Shown: in pieces, positions 32,831-44,093 of the stretch
How positions within the stretch are numbered: the first letter of the stretch is position 1
How the letters are laid out: every line of letters starts with the position of its first letter
NCBI RefSeq assembly: GCF_047663525.1
Contig: NC_092587.1
Span: forward strand, 198,025,501-198,089,500
DNA from: Anas platyrhynchos
Taxonomy: Eukaryota > Chordata > Aves > Anseriformes > Anatidae
Direction: 5' to 3'
DNA: 64,000 bases
The notes under the pieces: model-generated
Database searches by the model: none
Seen by the model: only the letters and a program-made list of their open reading frames with translations
Told to the model about the DNA's origin: nothing
Made by a program: the position numbers and the translations under genes

Positions 32831-34934
32831 CAAACAAACGGCTGTTCTACAGTTTTCTTTCCACACCCGAATGGATCACTGTGCACGCTCCGCGGGGCCT
32901 GCTCGAGGTTTGTACGGGCCAGAAATGAGAGAGCTTCATTCTCGGTACCGGGTTGCTCAGCTCGCTGGTGGCCCTACAGGAAAGATGCTCCCTGAGTGCA
33001 CAGAGAGAGAGAGAAAAGCTGCTCCCCGACAGGGCAGCTCCTGACCCTTCCTCTGACAGCCCTGGCGGCCATTTGGCAGTTCTGCCTGCCCCCCCGCGCC
33101 ACAAGCTGGCTGAGGCCTTGGCCTGTCCGCAGCACGGCTGTCAGTGGTGTCGGGCGGCATCTAGAGCCAAGAGGCCTTTCCTTTTCTTTGTGCTGAAGGA
33201 AACTTTGTGCTGTCTGGAGAGGCAGTGCCTCTTTGCTCCAAGTCTTGCAGGGTTGCCTCTCACTTTGAGGGCCCTGTTTTTCGTCAGCATTTGTGAGGGG
33301 CTTCTGCATGCGCCCCGCTCACTTGTTGCGGCCAGGGCTTCCCCCCAGGATGTCTGGGCAGGCCCATGCCGCTGGGCAGGCTCTGGGTGGGCCTCGTTCC
33401 CTGCAGGGGCAGGCGTCTGCCCCTGAGCCCAGAGCCCAGGAGCGGCTCCTGCACTCGCGGCTGCCCCTGCGCGGGCTGCTGCCGCTGCTTCTGGAACCTT
33501 CCTGCAGCCTCTGGCAGCTGGCGCCTGCGTGGCGGCCGCACGTTGGGCTTGGCAGCCTGGCATCTGCAGGCCGTGCCAGCCTGCAGCATGGCATTGGCGG
33601 CCTTGTTGCCGTCCCCAGGGCACGGCTGAAAGGGGATTTGGGGCATTTGCTTTCCAGGGGCTGGGCACGTTGGGGATGCAATACCCCACCACGTGCACAG
33701 GCAGTTCGCACTGAACAAGGTGGGCTTTGCAGCCTCGTCCTGCCCTCGTAGCCTGCTCCCTCCTGCAGCTGCCACCCCACAGCCCGCCTCCTCAAGCAGA
33801 AGAAATGCCCCAGCGGTAGCCTGCAAAGTGCAGGTGTGCCAGGGGCCCCTTGCTGCTCTGGCAATATGCACAACAGAAGAGCCCAGCTCCAGCAGAAGGA
33901 CGGGATGCGTACTGCCTGGCGCTTGTGCGTTGCCTGTGGCCCGAGTGGGCAAGCCAGCATGTAGCCAGAGCCGGTTCTCAAGGCTTTCCCTATTAGTTGG
34001 GAACCCCGTGGAGGGTTTTTCCTGAGCTGAGGGTGTTGGCTGTGCTCTTCCTAGCCCAGCTCTTCTGTAGGGGGCAAAAAGGAGGGAGCTGGGAAGCTCC
34101 CAGACACTGAGGCCATCTCCAGGGCTCTCCGCAGTGACGCCATCTGGCACCTTCCCATGAGCAGTGGCCAAAGCACAAGGGCCCATCTTCTTTGTTGGGG
34201 AAGCCCCGCGCTGCATTTCCAGTGCCAGAAATGCTTAAATACTGTTCCTCCTTTCTTGCTTTTCAGCGTGTCTTAGTACCTGGGCTGGGTGCCTCCTTCC
34301 TTATTAAAGTGGGGCTGCTCTTGTTTTTTGCTTTGAGCTCCTCCAGGTAAAGAAGCCCACTTTTCAGCTCTCGGAGAACTTTGCCTGTCTTCCCGGAGTC
34401 CCACATAAGAAAGAAAGAGACTTTTCCTGTTTCTTTCTCAGGTGAATTTGGCCGCATCGGCAGAAAAAGTGTCCTGACACATGTCCTACTGACTGTCTTT
34501 TCCTTGCCGGGCAGCTGCTTGGTGAGCACCGGCTGTTGCAGCACTTCCTCCCCTTGTGTGCTTGCAGGCTGCTGACAGCACGTCAGGAGAGCTTGCAGGC
34601 TGCTGACAGCACGTCAGGTTCTTGCAGTGGAAAATTCCACTAACCTTGCATTTTCAAAAGGGATTGTGCGGGCATGGCAGTAGCATACCAGGTGAAGTAT
34701 TTTAAGCAGATAAGGGGAATGTCCCACAGTCGCAAAATGAGGAGGATAGCTAAGAAAAGCAGGAGAATCAGGGCAAAAATCAGTAACAAACAAATAAATA
34801 AATAAATAAATCACGGGCATTCTGGTCACGAGAGATGAAGAAAAAAATAATTAAAAAAAAAAAAAAGGAAAAGGGGAAAATAAAGGTTGGTCAAATAAAA
34901 TTGTACATATATGGTGTAGTAGTAAGCATCGCGT
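32831..34934. other. GC-rich unassigned stretch, copy 2
   Basis: Same as 10025-12127, with a slightly longer poly(A) run. Confidence 0.4.
33191..33716 (-). repeat. Low-copy inverted segment, copy 2
   Basis: Array copy of 10385-10910. Confidence 0.7.
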
Positions 34935-35444
34935 GGTTTGTGAACCTGATTCTCCCCCTGTACTCAGCTCTGGTGAGGTCGCGCCATGAATACCCTGTTC
35001 AGTTTTGGGGCCCTCACTGTAGGAAGGACGTGGAGGTCCTGGAGCATGTCCGAGGAAGGGGAAAGGAGCAGCCGAAGGGCCCAGGGAGCAAGTCGTGTGA
35101 GGAGTGCTGAGGGAGCTGGGGTTATGTAGCCTAGAGGAAAGGAGGCTTGGGGGAGACCTTATCACTGTGTACAAGGACCTCAGAGAAGGTTGTAGTGCGG
35201 TGGGGGTCAGTCCCATCTCCCAAGCAACAGGCGGTAGGAGAAGAGGAAAAAGTGGGGCCGCGGGAGGTTTAGGTGGATTTAGGTTTAGGTTTAGGCAAAA
35301 AGTCTTCAACAAAAGGGTTGTGAAGCATTGGAACAGGCTGCCCAGGGAAGTAGTTGAGTCACCATCCCTGGAGGCATTCGAAAGCCGTGTAGATCTGGTG
35401 CCGAGGGACACGGTTCAGTGGTAGATTCTATGATTCTGTACTTC
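34935..35444 (+). mobile_element. CR1 LINE 3' end, copy 2
   Basis: Array copy of 12128-12637. Confidence 0.88.
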
Positions 35445-35545
35445 TCTGACTGTGAGAGGCCCCGGGTTGGCATGGCCTGCACCGCTCTTTCTCCTGAGAT
35501 CAATGGCACAGAGAGGAGCACTGGGGGCAAAAGTCTGCCTGAGCT

Positions 35546-35551
35546 TTTATT
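35546..35551 (-). promoter_or_regulatory. AATAAA poly(A) signal, copy 2
   Basis: Array copy of the signal at 12739-12744. Confidence 0.7.
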
Positions 35552-35728
35552 CAGAGCAGAAAGCAGCCGCAGCTGAGCTGAGGCTGGGGGCAGGATGTGG
35601 TGGGGCATCTGAATTCCTGGGGCGCTGTCCTGTGCCTCGCAGTGATGCTTCCGTGGGTGCTGCAAAGCTTCCTGAGGGCCAGCTGCCAGCTCCGAGCATC
35701 CTCCTGGGACTGGCACAGCCGGGCGCGG

Positions 35729-38700
35729 CTACTCTCGCTGTCCTGCGATGCAGCTGCAGCGGAAAGCCCTGCGCAGCGCGCGAAGTGCCCTCCTGATGCG
35801 GGAGGGCCGTGGCTGGCGCGCCGGGGCTTGTGCGAGGTCAAGGGTGCCTGTGGGGGACACAGAGGTGTAGGTTAGGGCCTGAGCGGGTGCTGGGCGAGCC
35901 TGTCCCCCCCTCCAAGGCCTTTCCCCGGGGAGGGGTGGCCCAGGACCAGCCAGCCCCCCTGCGCGTTGTGCTGCCAACCTTGTGCTTGGTGCTGCTCGCT
36001 GCGCTGAACAGGCCCGGCCAACAGATCCTGGGACGGCGCTTGTGTCTGGGACGTTGCTGGCTCATCCGCTGGCGTATCTTTGGTGCAGGAGGAGGACTGC
36101 GCTTGGCCTCCCTGCTCGATGGCCACCTGCATGGGGAGAGGAACAGCACGGGCAGCTGAGGAAAGGGATGTCAGCCCTTGTGCCTGGGGCATGTGGAAAT
36201 GCAGAGCAGCAAGCAGCTCCCGGCACGCACACCCAATGCACTGCTTCTGCCTGGGGCCGCCCTGGATGCCTGGTGCCCACCACGTGTGCTGTGCTTACCT
36301 GGTGCCCAGGAACCAAGGGAGTGGCTGCTGCTCCTGCTTCGTCAGCTGCTGCTGGGCGGAGATCTGTGATGGCCTCCCGGAGAGGCTCTGCAGCCAAAGG
36401 AGAAGCCCCTTCTCCACCTTCTTCTTGTGGCATTGCTGCTGCAGCGAGAGGGGCTTCATTGGCCTCCCCCACAGGGCCTCTGGCCAAGGCAGAGGCCGAG
36501 GATGTACATTCTGCAGGCTCTGGTGTGGGAGGAGGCACCCTGGGCACTGTGACCCAGGGAGCACTTGCTGCCTTGCTTGGGGCTCCCGCTCCCTGGATGA
36601 TGGCTACAGAGTGGAGTAGGACTGCAGCCACGATGGTGTCAACTCTTTCATCCAGCTCTTCATCAGAGACACTGCAGGCATGTCGGGCACGTCCCTGGCT
36701 CTCCACCATCACGGCAGCGCTGTGCTCGCTGGGGCTTGGAGAGGCCGATGGTTTTGACTGTGGAGCCCCACGTGTCAGGGGAGGCGTCCTGTGTCCCTCA
36801 TCTTCCAGAGCAGGGGCTGCTGGAGGACTTGCTGGCCTGCTCTGTGCCGGTGTTGTTGTGGTGAGAGGCGTGCTGTGCCTCTCTTCCCCAGGAATTTCTT
36901 CCTGGGGAGCAGCTGATGGGACAGTGTCCGTGGTTTGCAGCGAGCCAGGAGAGGCACTTGCTGGGTGTTCTGCTTCTTGTGCTGCCTCCCTTTCCACACT
37001 GCTGGCTGCGCTGCCCTCTTCCTGGGGAACGTCCTGTGCGTCTGTGAAGAGGCTGGCGAACCTGGGGTTGATCCAGGAGTTGATGATGACGATCTCCTCC
37101 TCTTCATCCCATCCCCCAGGACTGCTTTCTTTCTTGCCCCGGCCTTGGCTTGTCCCCTCGTTTCCTGTCCCCTGCCTGGGTTTGACGTGTTTCTCTCTCT
37201 GTTGTTTTTTCTTCTTACCCTGGCCTGGGCTAGCTGCTGCAGGGTCTCTGCTGGAAGCCCTTGCTCCTGCGCATACCCGGGAATCAGGCCCTGGCAGAGC
37301 AGTGGTCCGCCTCCTCTCCAGGTCTGTCTGGACCCCGGCTGATCTCGTTGCTCTCCCTGTGCTCCCCGTGCGTGCCAAGTCCCCCAGTGCTCCAGCCAAG
37401 GCAGATGCTGAGGATGTAGAGTCTGCAGGCTCTGCTGTGGGAGGAGGCACGCTGGGTCCTGTGGCCGAGGGAGCACTTGCTGCCTTGCTCACGGCTCCCT
37501 GGCTCATGGCTTCAGCACGGCGTATGACTGTGGAAACGATGGTCTTGACTCCTTCATCCAGCTCGTCATCACAGGCACTGGAGGCATGTCGGGCACGTCC
37601 CTGGCTCTCAACCATCACCGCAGTGCTGTGCTCACTGGGGCTTGGAGAGGCCGATGGTTTTGACTGTGGAGCCCCACGTGTCAGGGGAGGCATCCTGTGT
37701 CCCTCATCTTCCAGAGCAGGGGCTGCTGGAGGACTTGCTGTCCTGCTCTGTGCTGCTGTTGTTGAAGTGAGAGGCGTGCTGTGCCTCTCTTCCCCAGGAA
37801 TTTCTTCCTGGGGAGCAGCTGATGGGACAGTGTCCGTGGTTTGCAGCGAGCCAGGAGAGGCGCTTGCTGGGTGTTCTGCTTCTTGTGCTGCCTCCCTGTC
37901 CACACTGCTGGCTGCGCTGCCCTCTTCCTGGGGAACGTCCTGTGCGTCTGTGAAGAGGCTGGCGAACCTGGGGTTGATCCAGGAGTTGATGATGACGACC
38001 TCCTCTTCATCGCATCCCCCAGGACTGCTCTCTTTCTTGCCCCGGCCTTGGCTTGTCCCCTCGTTGCCTGTCCCCTGCCTGGGTTTGATGTGTTTCTCTC
38101 TCTGTTGTTTTTTCTTCTTACCCTGGCCTGGGCTAGCTGCTGCAGGGTCTCTGCTGGAAGCCCTTGCTCCTGCGCATACCCGGGAATCAGGCCCTGGCAG
38201 AGAAGTCGTCCACGTCCTCTCCAGGTCTGTCTGGACCCCGGCTGAACTTGTTGCTCTCAATTTGCACCCCGTTTGTGCCAGGTCCCCAAGTGCTGCTGAT
38301 CGTTGGCCGTGTTCCCAGCTTTTTTGCGTCTTCTGCAGCACTTCAGACACGCGGGAGTGTGCTGTGTCCTGCAGTGCCGTGCAAGAGTCTGCAGGGCTGT
38401 GTGGGGCAGGGTGCCAGCTCTTCTTTAAATTCTGGGGCCCAGTTGCGGGCTGAGGTGGTGTTCTGTGTCCTTTGCTCGTGGGAGGTCTGCCCACGGGAGG
38501 AAGCCTTGCCTCCCTCATGGCTCCCTGGTTCCAGGCAAGGCCATTTCTTATTGCAGTGGAGACAAAGGCCTTTATTCGGTCTTCCATTTCTTCGTCAGGG
38601 GATGCAAGGCTGCTTTTGGACGAGTGCCGACTCTTCCAGTTTTGGGCCGCTGCTGTGGTGAGAGGTGGTGTTCTGGGGCCTTTGGTCCTGGGAACTCTGC

Positions 38701-39830
38701 TTGAGGGAGAAAGCCTTGCCTTGCTGCTGGCTCCCTCGTTGCAGGCTACAGCGTTTGTTATGACGGTGGACACAAAGGACCGTATTGCATTGCCCATGTC
38801 CTCGTCAGGGGCCACAGGGCTGTGTGGGCCACGTTCCCGCCTCTCTGCCCTCACTGCTCTGTCCCTGTTGCCAGAGATGCAGGGAAGAGGTGGCAAAAGC
38901 TCTTGCTGGCTGCGGGCCTCTGTTCCCAATGACTTTGCCCTTCCTCCCCCTGAAGAAGCAGAGGCTGCTGCTTGCAGAGGGGGCAGCTTGCAAGTGGCCT
39001 TTTCAGATGATGATGTCTCTGCTTTAGGCACTTGCTTGGGTGCTGCTGCCTGAGTCGCTGCCTGCCTTGGCAAAGGCGGCAGGGCTGGCAGCTGGATTCT
39101 CTCGGCCTGCCTCACCCCACGGTGAGGCAGTGTCTTGATGTCTTGCGGCTTCTTCTCCATCTGCAAGAGAAGCGAGAAGAAAGGCCAAGTTACTTGGGCC
39201 ATTTCTGCCATTCTGCTCCGTGTCCCCACTAGAAGTGCTGCTGTGAGCTGCCCTGCAGCGGCCCCCGGCACGCCCTGGCAGCTGCCCACGCAGAGCGGGG
39301 CTCAGCCTGCCAGGGTAATGCCCTGCCTGTCTCCTCCTGCGAGTGCTGCCTGCTCATCGCAGGCTGCCAGGGCTGCCAAAGATGTTCGACCGAACCGTCC
39401 TGGGGCTCCCGACTCCGTGTGGCAGCTGCCAGTGTGACGCACGCTCTCTGGGCACGACCGCACCGGCAGCCTGTCCGCATGGAGGGACGGTGGAGGCAGC
39501 TCCTGGCTGCGCACAGCCAGGTTGAATTAGGCCACGCTGCTCTTTGTGCCTGTGGGCACAGAACTGCCACGGCCACATGGGCTTTGGCTGTCCTGGGGGT
39601 GGGCTCTTCATGGAGAAACCCCAGGTTTGGGAACAACTGTGTCCAGGCCGGAGGGGCTCAGGGCCAGCTGGCCGGCTCGCTCCAGCACCGTTCTCCTCAT
39701 CCTGGTGCTCTCGGTGCCATCCCGTCACACTGCTGTCCCTGTCTCGCTCCCTGAGCCTCACCTGGCGCCGCTCCTGCACGCTCCGCTGCCCTTCAGCGGG
39801 CTGGGAGTCATCCTTATTCTGCTGCTCCAT
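35729..39830 (-). CDS. AKAP-like repeat protein gene, copy 2
   Basis: Exons 39830-39762, 39160-36299, 36126-35979 and 35847-35729, with lengths and splice sites identical to copy 1 and 1065 codons open. Differences from copy 1 are scattered single residues, for example Glu for Lys in helix 3 (DDELDEGV), Leu for Met in the second VQTD unit start, and Pro for Ala in TTTTPAQ. The exon 3 change next to its acceptor is synonymous. Helix motifs are all retained. Confidence 0.75.
36487..38242 (-). repeat. Internal coding duplication, copy 2
   Basis: Same two ~302-codon units as 13680-15435. Confidence 0.9.
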
Positions 39831-39938
39831 GCTATGCTCCAGGTCCTCTGACCAAGAACTCCAACAGGCACCCAGGGGAGCTGCTGCCTCCTGACAGAGC
39901 TGCTCTCCTGAGAGTGAGTGGGCAGCCCGGGGCTCGGG

Positions 39939-40024
39939 CTTTATAAGGGACACCGTTGCCGTGGGTACCCCTCCGTGTCACAATGGCCTTTGGGTACGCA
40001 TCACAATGCCCCGGTGGTTGCCAT
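39939..40024 (-). promoter_or_regulatory. Promoter of the AKAP-like gene, copy 2
   Basis: TATAAAG, X-box-like site and half-site are all identical to copy 1. Confidence 0.6.
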
Positions 40025-40338
40025 GGGGCCCTCAAGCCCATATTCTGGCAGACACCCCAGGGACACCGTCTCACACACCCACAGCAGGATCTGCATTGGC
40101 AGGTACCTCTGGCTCCTTCCAGCCAGTGCCCCCGGCTCAGCCCCAGCTCAGTCTTTCTCAGGGCAGTTAGCTTAGCTCCCTAACTGCTCCCAGGTAACTG
40201 CGCGTTACCTGCTCTGCCAGGAGATGCTCTGCTCGGTCGTCCGCGTAAGCTTCCTGGCTCTTTTGCCTGACTGCCCACACATCAGCAGAGACTGCACTCG
40301 AGCTTGGACGCCCATCAGGCCACCCTGGCAGTGCAGCT

Positions 40339-40339
<1 letters not shown>

Positions 40340-40382
<43 letters not shown>
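40340..40382 (+). repeat. GAGCAG hexanucleotide repeat, copy 2
   Basis: Same length as in copy 1. Confidence 0.9.
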
Positions 40383-40706
40383 GATTCCTCCCGTGTCCGG
40401 GCAGCCAGAGGCCTGTGGCTCTAGGCACTGTGAAGTGCTCCCAGAGAAGGTGGGCTCCAGGGAGCCGGTGGAGCTGGCAGAGAGGTGGCTTGAGGCAGGC
40501 TCTGGCAGGGCTGTGAGAGGAAAGCCCTGGGCAGCCGCAGGACGAGTTCCTGCTCCTTGCTTTAAGAGCAAGCTGTGGAGGAGCTTTCAGCAGCAGAGCC
40601 ACAGCTGTGCCACGCTGCTGTTTAGCCTGCAGCTTCTCTGGCTGCTGAAGCAGGTCCTATGCTTCAGAGTTGTGCCTGAAACAGTGTTGGTAACACAACG
40701 GTGTCT

Positions 40707-40773
40707 TTGCTGGAACAGGTTGCCCAGAGAGGCTGTGGCGTCTCCATCCTTGGAGATCTTCAGAAGCACAATC
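40707..40773 (+). mobile_element. Short CR1 LINE fragment, copy 2
   Basis: Array copy of 17900-17966. Confidence 0.7.
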
Positions 40774-40796
40774 CTCGGAATTGTGCGTAAAGCTCG

Positions 40797-41524
40797 TCCT
40801 TTGGGGAGAAAGAGAAGGAATTGGAAAAACAACCCCAAAACTAGGGAAAAGGATAAAAAAGCACAGGTTAGATATTGTCCAATTGTCTGGCCTGAAAAGC
40901 CATTAAAAGGAACTTTGCTCCTTTGGCCACAACGCAGGTCCGATGAAAATTCCCGCTTCAAGTTTACAGGTAAACAATAAGACTCCTTTTCCGCAGGAGG
41001 AATCAAGTTATGCTCCCTCTAACCCTAACATTGCAGCCGAGGCAGCAGGAGCTGCACCAGCAAGGAAGTATATGTGTAAGTGTACGTGCTTGAGACAAAG
41101 TATTGGATCTGCTTGAGACAAAGTATTGCTGTGAAGGGAGTGACTCCTCACTCTAGAGTAACACTTGTAACAGTAACAGTAGAAGTTGTTGTACAGCAGA
41201 TACAACATGAGAATCCTGTAAGGGGATGGCCTGTCCCGAATGGCAAGGGGTAGTACTGGCTCTGCGGCAATAAATGCAGGAAGGTGTTGCCCCTTGGCTG
41301 GAAGGCAGCTTGCACCCTGGGGGCAATAATTCCACATGTACCTATTACTGAAGACCCACAACGCCAAAGCCCCCTTGAGACCGCACGCAGAATTACGAGG
41401 ACTCCACATAATCCTCTAGGAAACCGAACCAGGGAATTTCACTCACTGGAGAACTAGAAAATAACACTCTGCACGCAGTCCAGGCACTACGAGAGGAGCT
41501 AAGAAGCTTCTCAGAAACAGTACT
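40797..41524 (+). other. Possible retroviral remnant, copy 2
   Basis: Array copy of 17990-18717. Confidence 0.3.
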
Positions 41525-42125
41525 TGTGTTGGGTCTGTCTGAGCTGGAGTCACCTTTTCCCTGCAGCAGCCCACACAGTGCTGTGCTCTGCACTCGTAGC
41601 TGGAGCAGCACTGATATCGCTCAAGTGTTGTGTCTGTTGCTGCGCAGTGCTGGCACGGCATCAGGACTCCTTCCAAGCCCCCAAGAGCCAGCAGGCTGGG
41701 GGTGGGCAAGTGATGGGGAGGGGACATTGCCAGGGCAGCTGACCTAAACCAACCAAAGGGATATTCCATAACACCTGATGTCACACTCAGCAATAAAAAG
41801 GGGGACTCTCCTGGGGGAGGGGGCTGTTCCTCCTGAACAACCACTATGCGTTTTGAGGCCCTGCTTCCCAGGACGTGGCCGAACATCGCTCGTTGATGGG
41901 AAGCAGAGAATATTTTTTTTCCCTCTATCTGTGCTTCCGCACTGACTTATTGTTTCTCTTGTTTCTTTTTTTCCTCCCCATTCCCTTTCCCTTTAATTAA
42001 ACCTTTCTCATCTCAAACCTCGAGTTCTCTGTGTTGTATTTTCTCCCCCTTCCTCTTTGAGAAGAGGGGGAGTGAGAGAGCGGTTGTGGTGGAGCTCAGC
42101 TGCCCACCTGAGTCAAACCACAACA
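41525..42125 (+). mobile_element. Class II (ERVK-type) LTR, copy 2
   Basis: Array copy of 18718-19318 with a handful of substitutions. Confidence 0.7.
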
Positions 42126-42284
42126 GGCCAACAGGGCTGCTGGTATTGGCTGTGTTCCCTGTTCGCTGCAAAGTGCCTGTGCACGTGGTGGGAGATTGCA
42201 TCCCCAGCTTTCTCAGGCCCTGGAAGCAAATCCCCCAAAAGTGGAGCAGTGGCATCACGAGCGGAGCCCCGGAGGCAACCGCGG

Positions 42285-42544
42285 CTGTCTGAAAGGCAAG
42301 CATCAAGAATGCGGACATGTCAGAGGAGGAGCAGCAAGATGCTGTTGATTGCGCCACTCAGGCCTTGGCGAAGCACATCGAGAAGGGCATTGCTGCGCAC
42401 ATCGGGAAGGAATTTGACAAGAAATAGAATCCCACTTGGCACTGCAACACAGGAGGGAACTGCGGCAGCTACGTGACTCCTGAGAGCACGCACTTCACCT
42501 ACTTCTAGCTCAGCCAAGTTGCTATTCTTTTCGAGTCTGGTTAG
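42285..42544 (+). pseudogene. DYNLL processed retrocopy, copy 2
   Basis: Same retrocopy and same breaks as 19478-19737. Confidence 0.88.
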
Positions 42545-42806
42545 AACCACGGACTCCCACTGACACTTGCATCTGGTTACAGGACTTTGCTGGCTCCCAT
42601 GGCTGGTTACTTCAGCCTTCCTGAGGAAACAAACCTTGATCTTCAAGGGCAATGGCAGGGATTATGCTATAGCAGAAGGTGTTACATTGTGGAAATAAAA
42701 AGGAAAAATACCAACAAAATGTATTCATTGTTTTTTTTTTTTGTTTTGTTTGTATTTATTGTAATAATTGTAATATTGTATAAATTGGGCCAAGCCCCAA
42801 TTTAAA

Positions 42807-43166
42807 ATGTTGAAATTAAAAGATTTGGATCCATACAAGTCCATGCATCTGGATGGGATTCATCCCAGAGTGCTTGGAGAGCTGGCTGACATCATTGCGG
42901 GACCTCTCTCAATTATTTTTCTATGGTCTTGGCAATCTGGAGAGGCCCCAGTAGAGTGGCAGCTGGCAAAAGTTGTACCAATTTTCAAGAAGGGCAAAAA
43001 GAAGACCCCGGTAATTACAGGCTTGTCAGTCTCAGGTCAGTGCCTGCTAAAATTAGGGAGAAGATTATCCTTGAAGTTATTGAAGAGCGCCTGGGGGACA
43101 GTGCAGTCATTTCTCCCAGCCAACATGGGTTCACGAGGGTTAGGACCTGTTTAACAAATTTCATTT
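42807..43166 (+). mobile_element. CR1 LINE reverse-transcriptase fragment, copy 2
   Basis: Array copy of 19996-20355. Confidence 0.88.
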
Positions 43167-43196
43167 CCTTTTTAACAATTTTGATTTCCATGGGCA

Positions 43197-43601
43197 GGCA
43201 CGGCCCGCAGATGCCAGGCTGCCAAGCCCAACGTGCGGCCGCCAAGCAGGCGCCAGCTGCCAGAGGCTGCAGGAAGGCTCCAGAAGCAGCGGCAGCAGCC
43301 CGCGCAGGGGCAGCCACGACTGCAGGAGCCGCTCCTGGGCTGTGGGCTCAGGGGCAGACGCCTGCCCCTGCAGGGGATAAGGCAAACCCAGAGCCCAAAA
43401 CCAACCCCAAGGGTACTGCATCCCCAACTTTCCTAGGCCCTGGAAGCAAATCCCCTAAAAGCGGAGCAGTGGCGGCGTGAGCAGAGCCCCTGAGGCAACC
43501 GCGACTGTCTGAAAGGCAGGCATCAAGAATGCGGACATGTCAGAGAAGAAGCAGCAAGATGCTGTTGATGGTGCCACTCAGGCCTCCCTGCCCACGCTGC
43601 T
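43197..43601 (+). repeat. Low-copy segment and partial DYNLL fragment, copy 2
   Basis: Array copy of 20386-20790, with a few substitutions in the GC-rich part. Confidence 0.75.
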
Positions 43602-43616
43602 GGATGAGCTGCCCTA

Positions 43617-44093
43617 TGTGAGAAACACTCCGTAGCCAATAACTTAGGCTCAGGCGAGGATCTCAGTGAAGTAGTAATTTATTTGCGATTGCAATGGCGG
43701 GCGCCCCACAAGCAGGAGAGCGTGCCTACTAGTTCCAAAACACAGTTTATATACCTTTTGATGACAGGACCCTCCCCTGTTTCCCCACTGAGTGAGTAAT
43801 CCAGGTTCACAATCTATCTGATGCTTCACAAACAACGCATGGCCTTCGGTTGCCGGCCTGTTAAATTTCAAATTTCTTTTGACGTTTTTACTGCTTGAAG
43901 GGGTAATGTTTCTTCACTTATCTGACTTGACTTAACACTGCAATTTTCACCTAATACTGTCCTAAGGAATCTGGTTGTCTGCATTTTACAAGGTCGCCTG
44001 CTAAGCTTTCTCATCACTGTAAGCATATCTCAGTACCACATTCCTTCCCTCTAAACAATGTAACTCTGCAAAAACAACATTTCTATTCCCACA
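43617..44093 (-). repeat. 3' LTR of the class I retrovirus
   Basis: Second array copy of the LTR described at 20806, also 477 bases, with the same ends and internal signals. Confidence 0.85.
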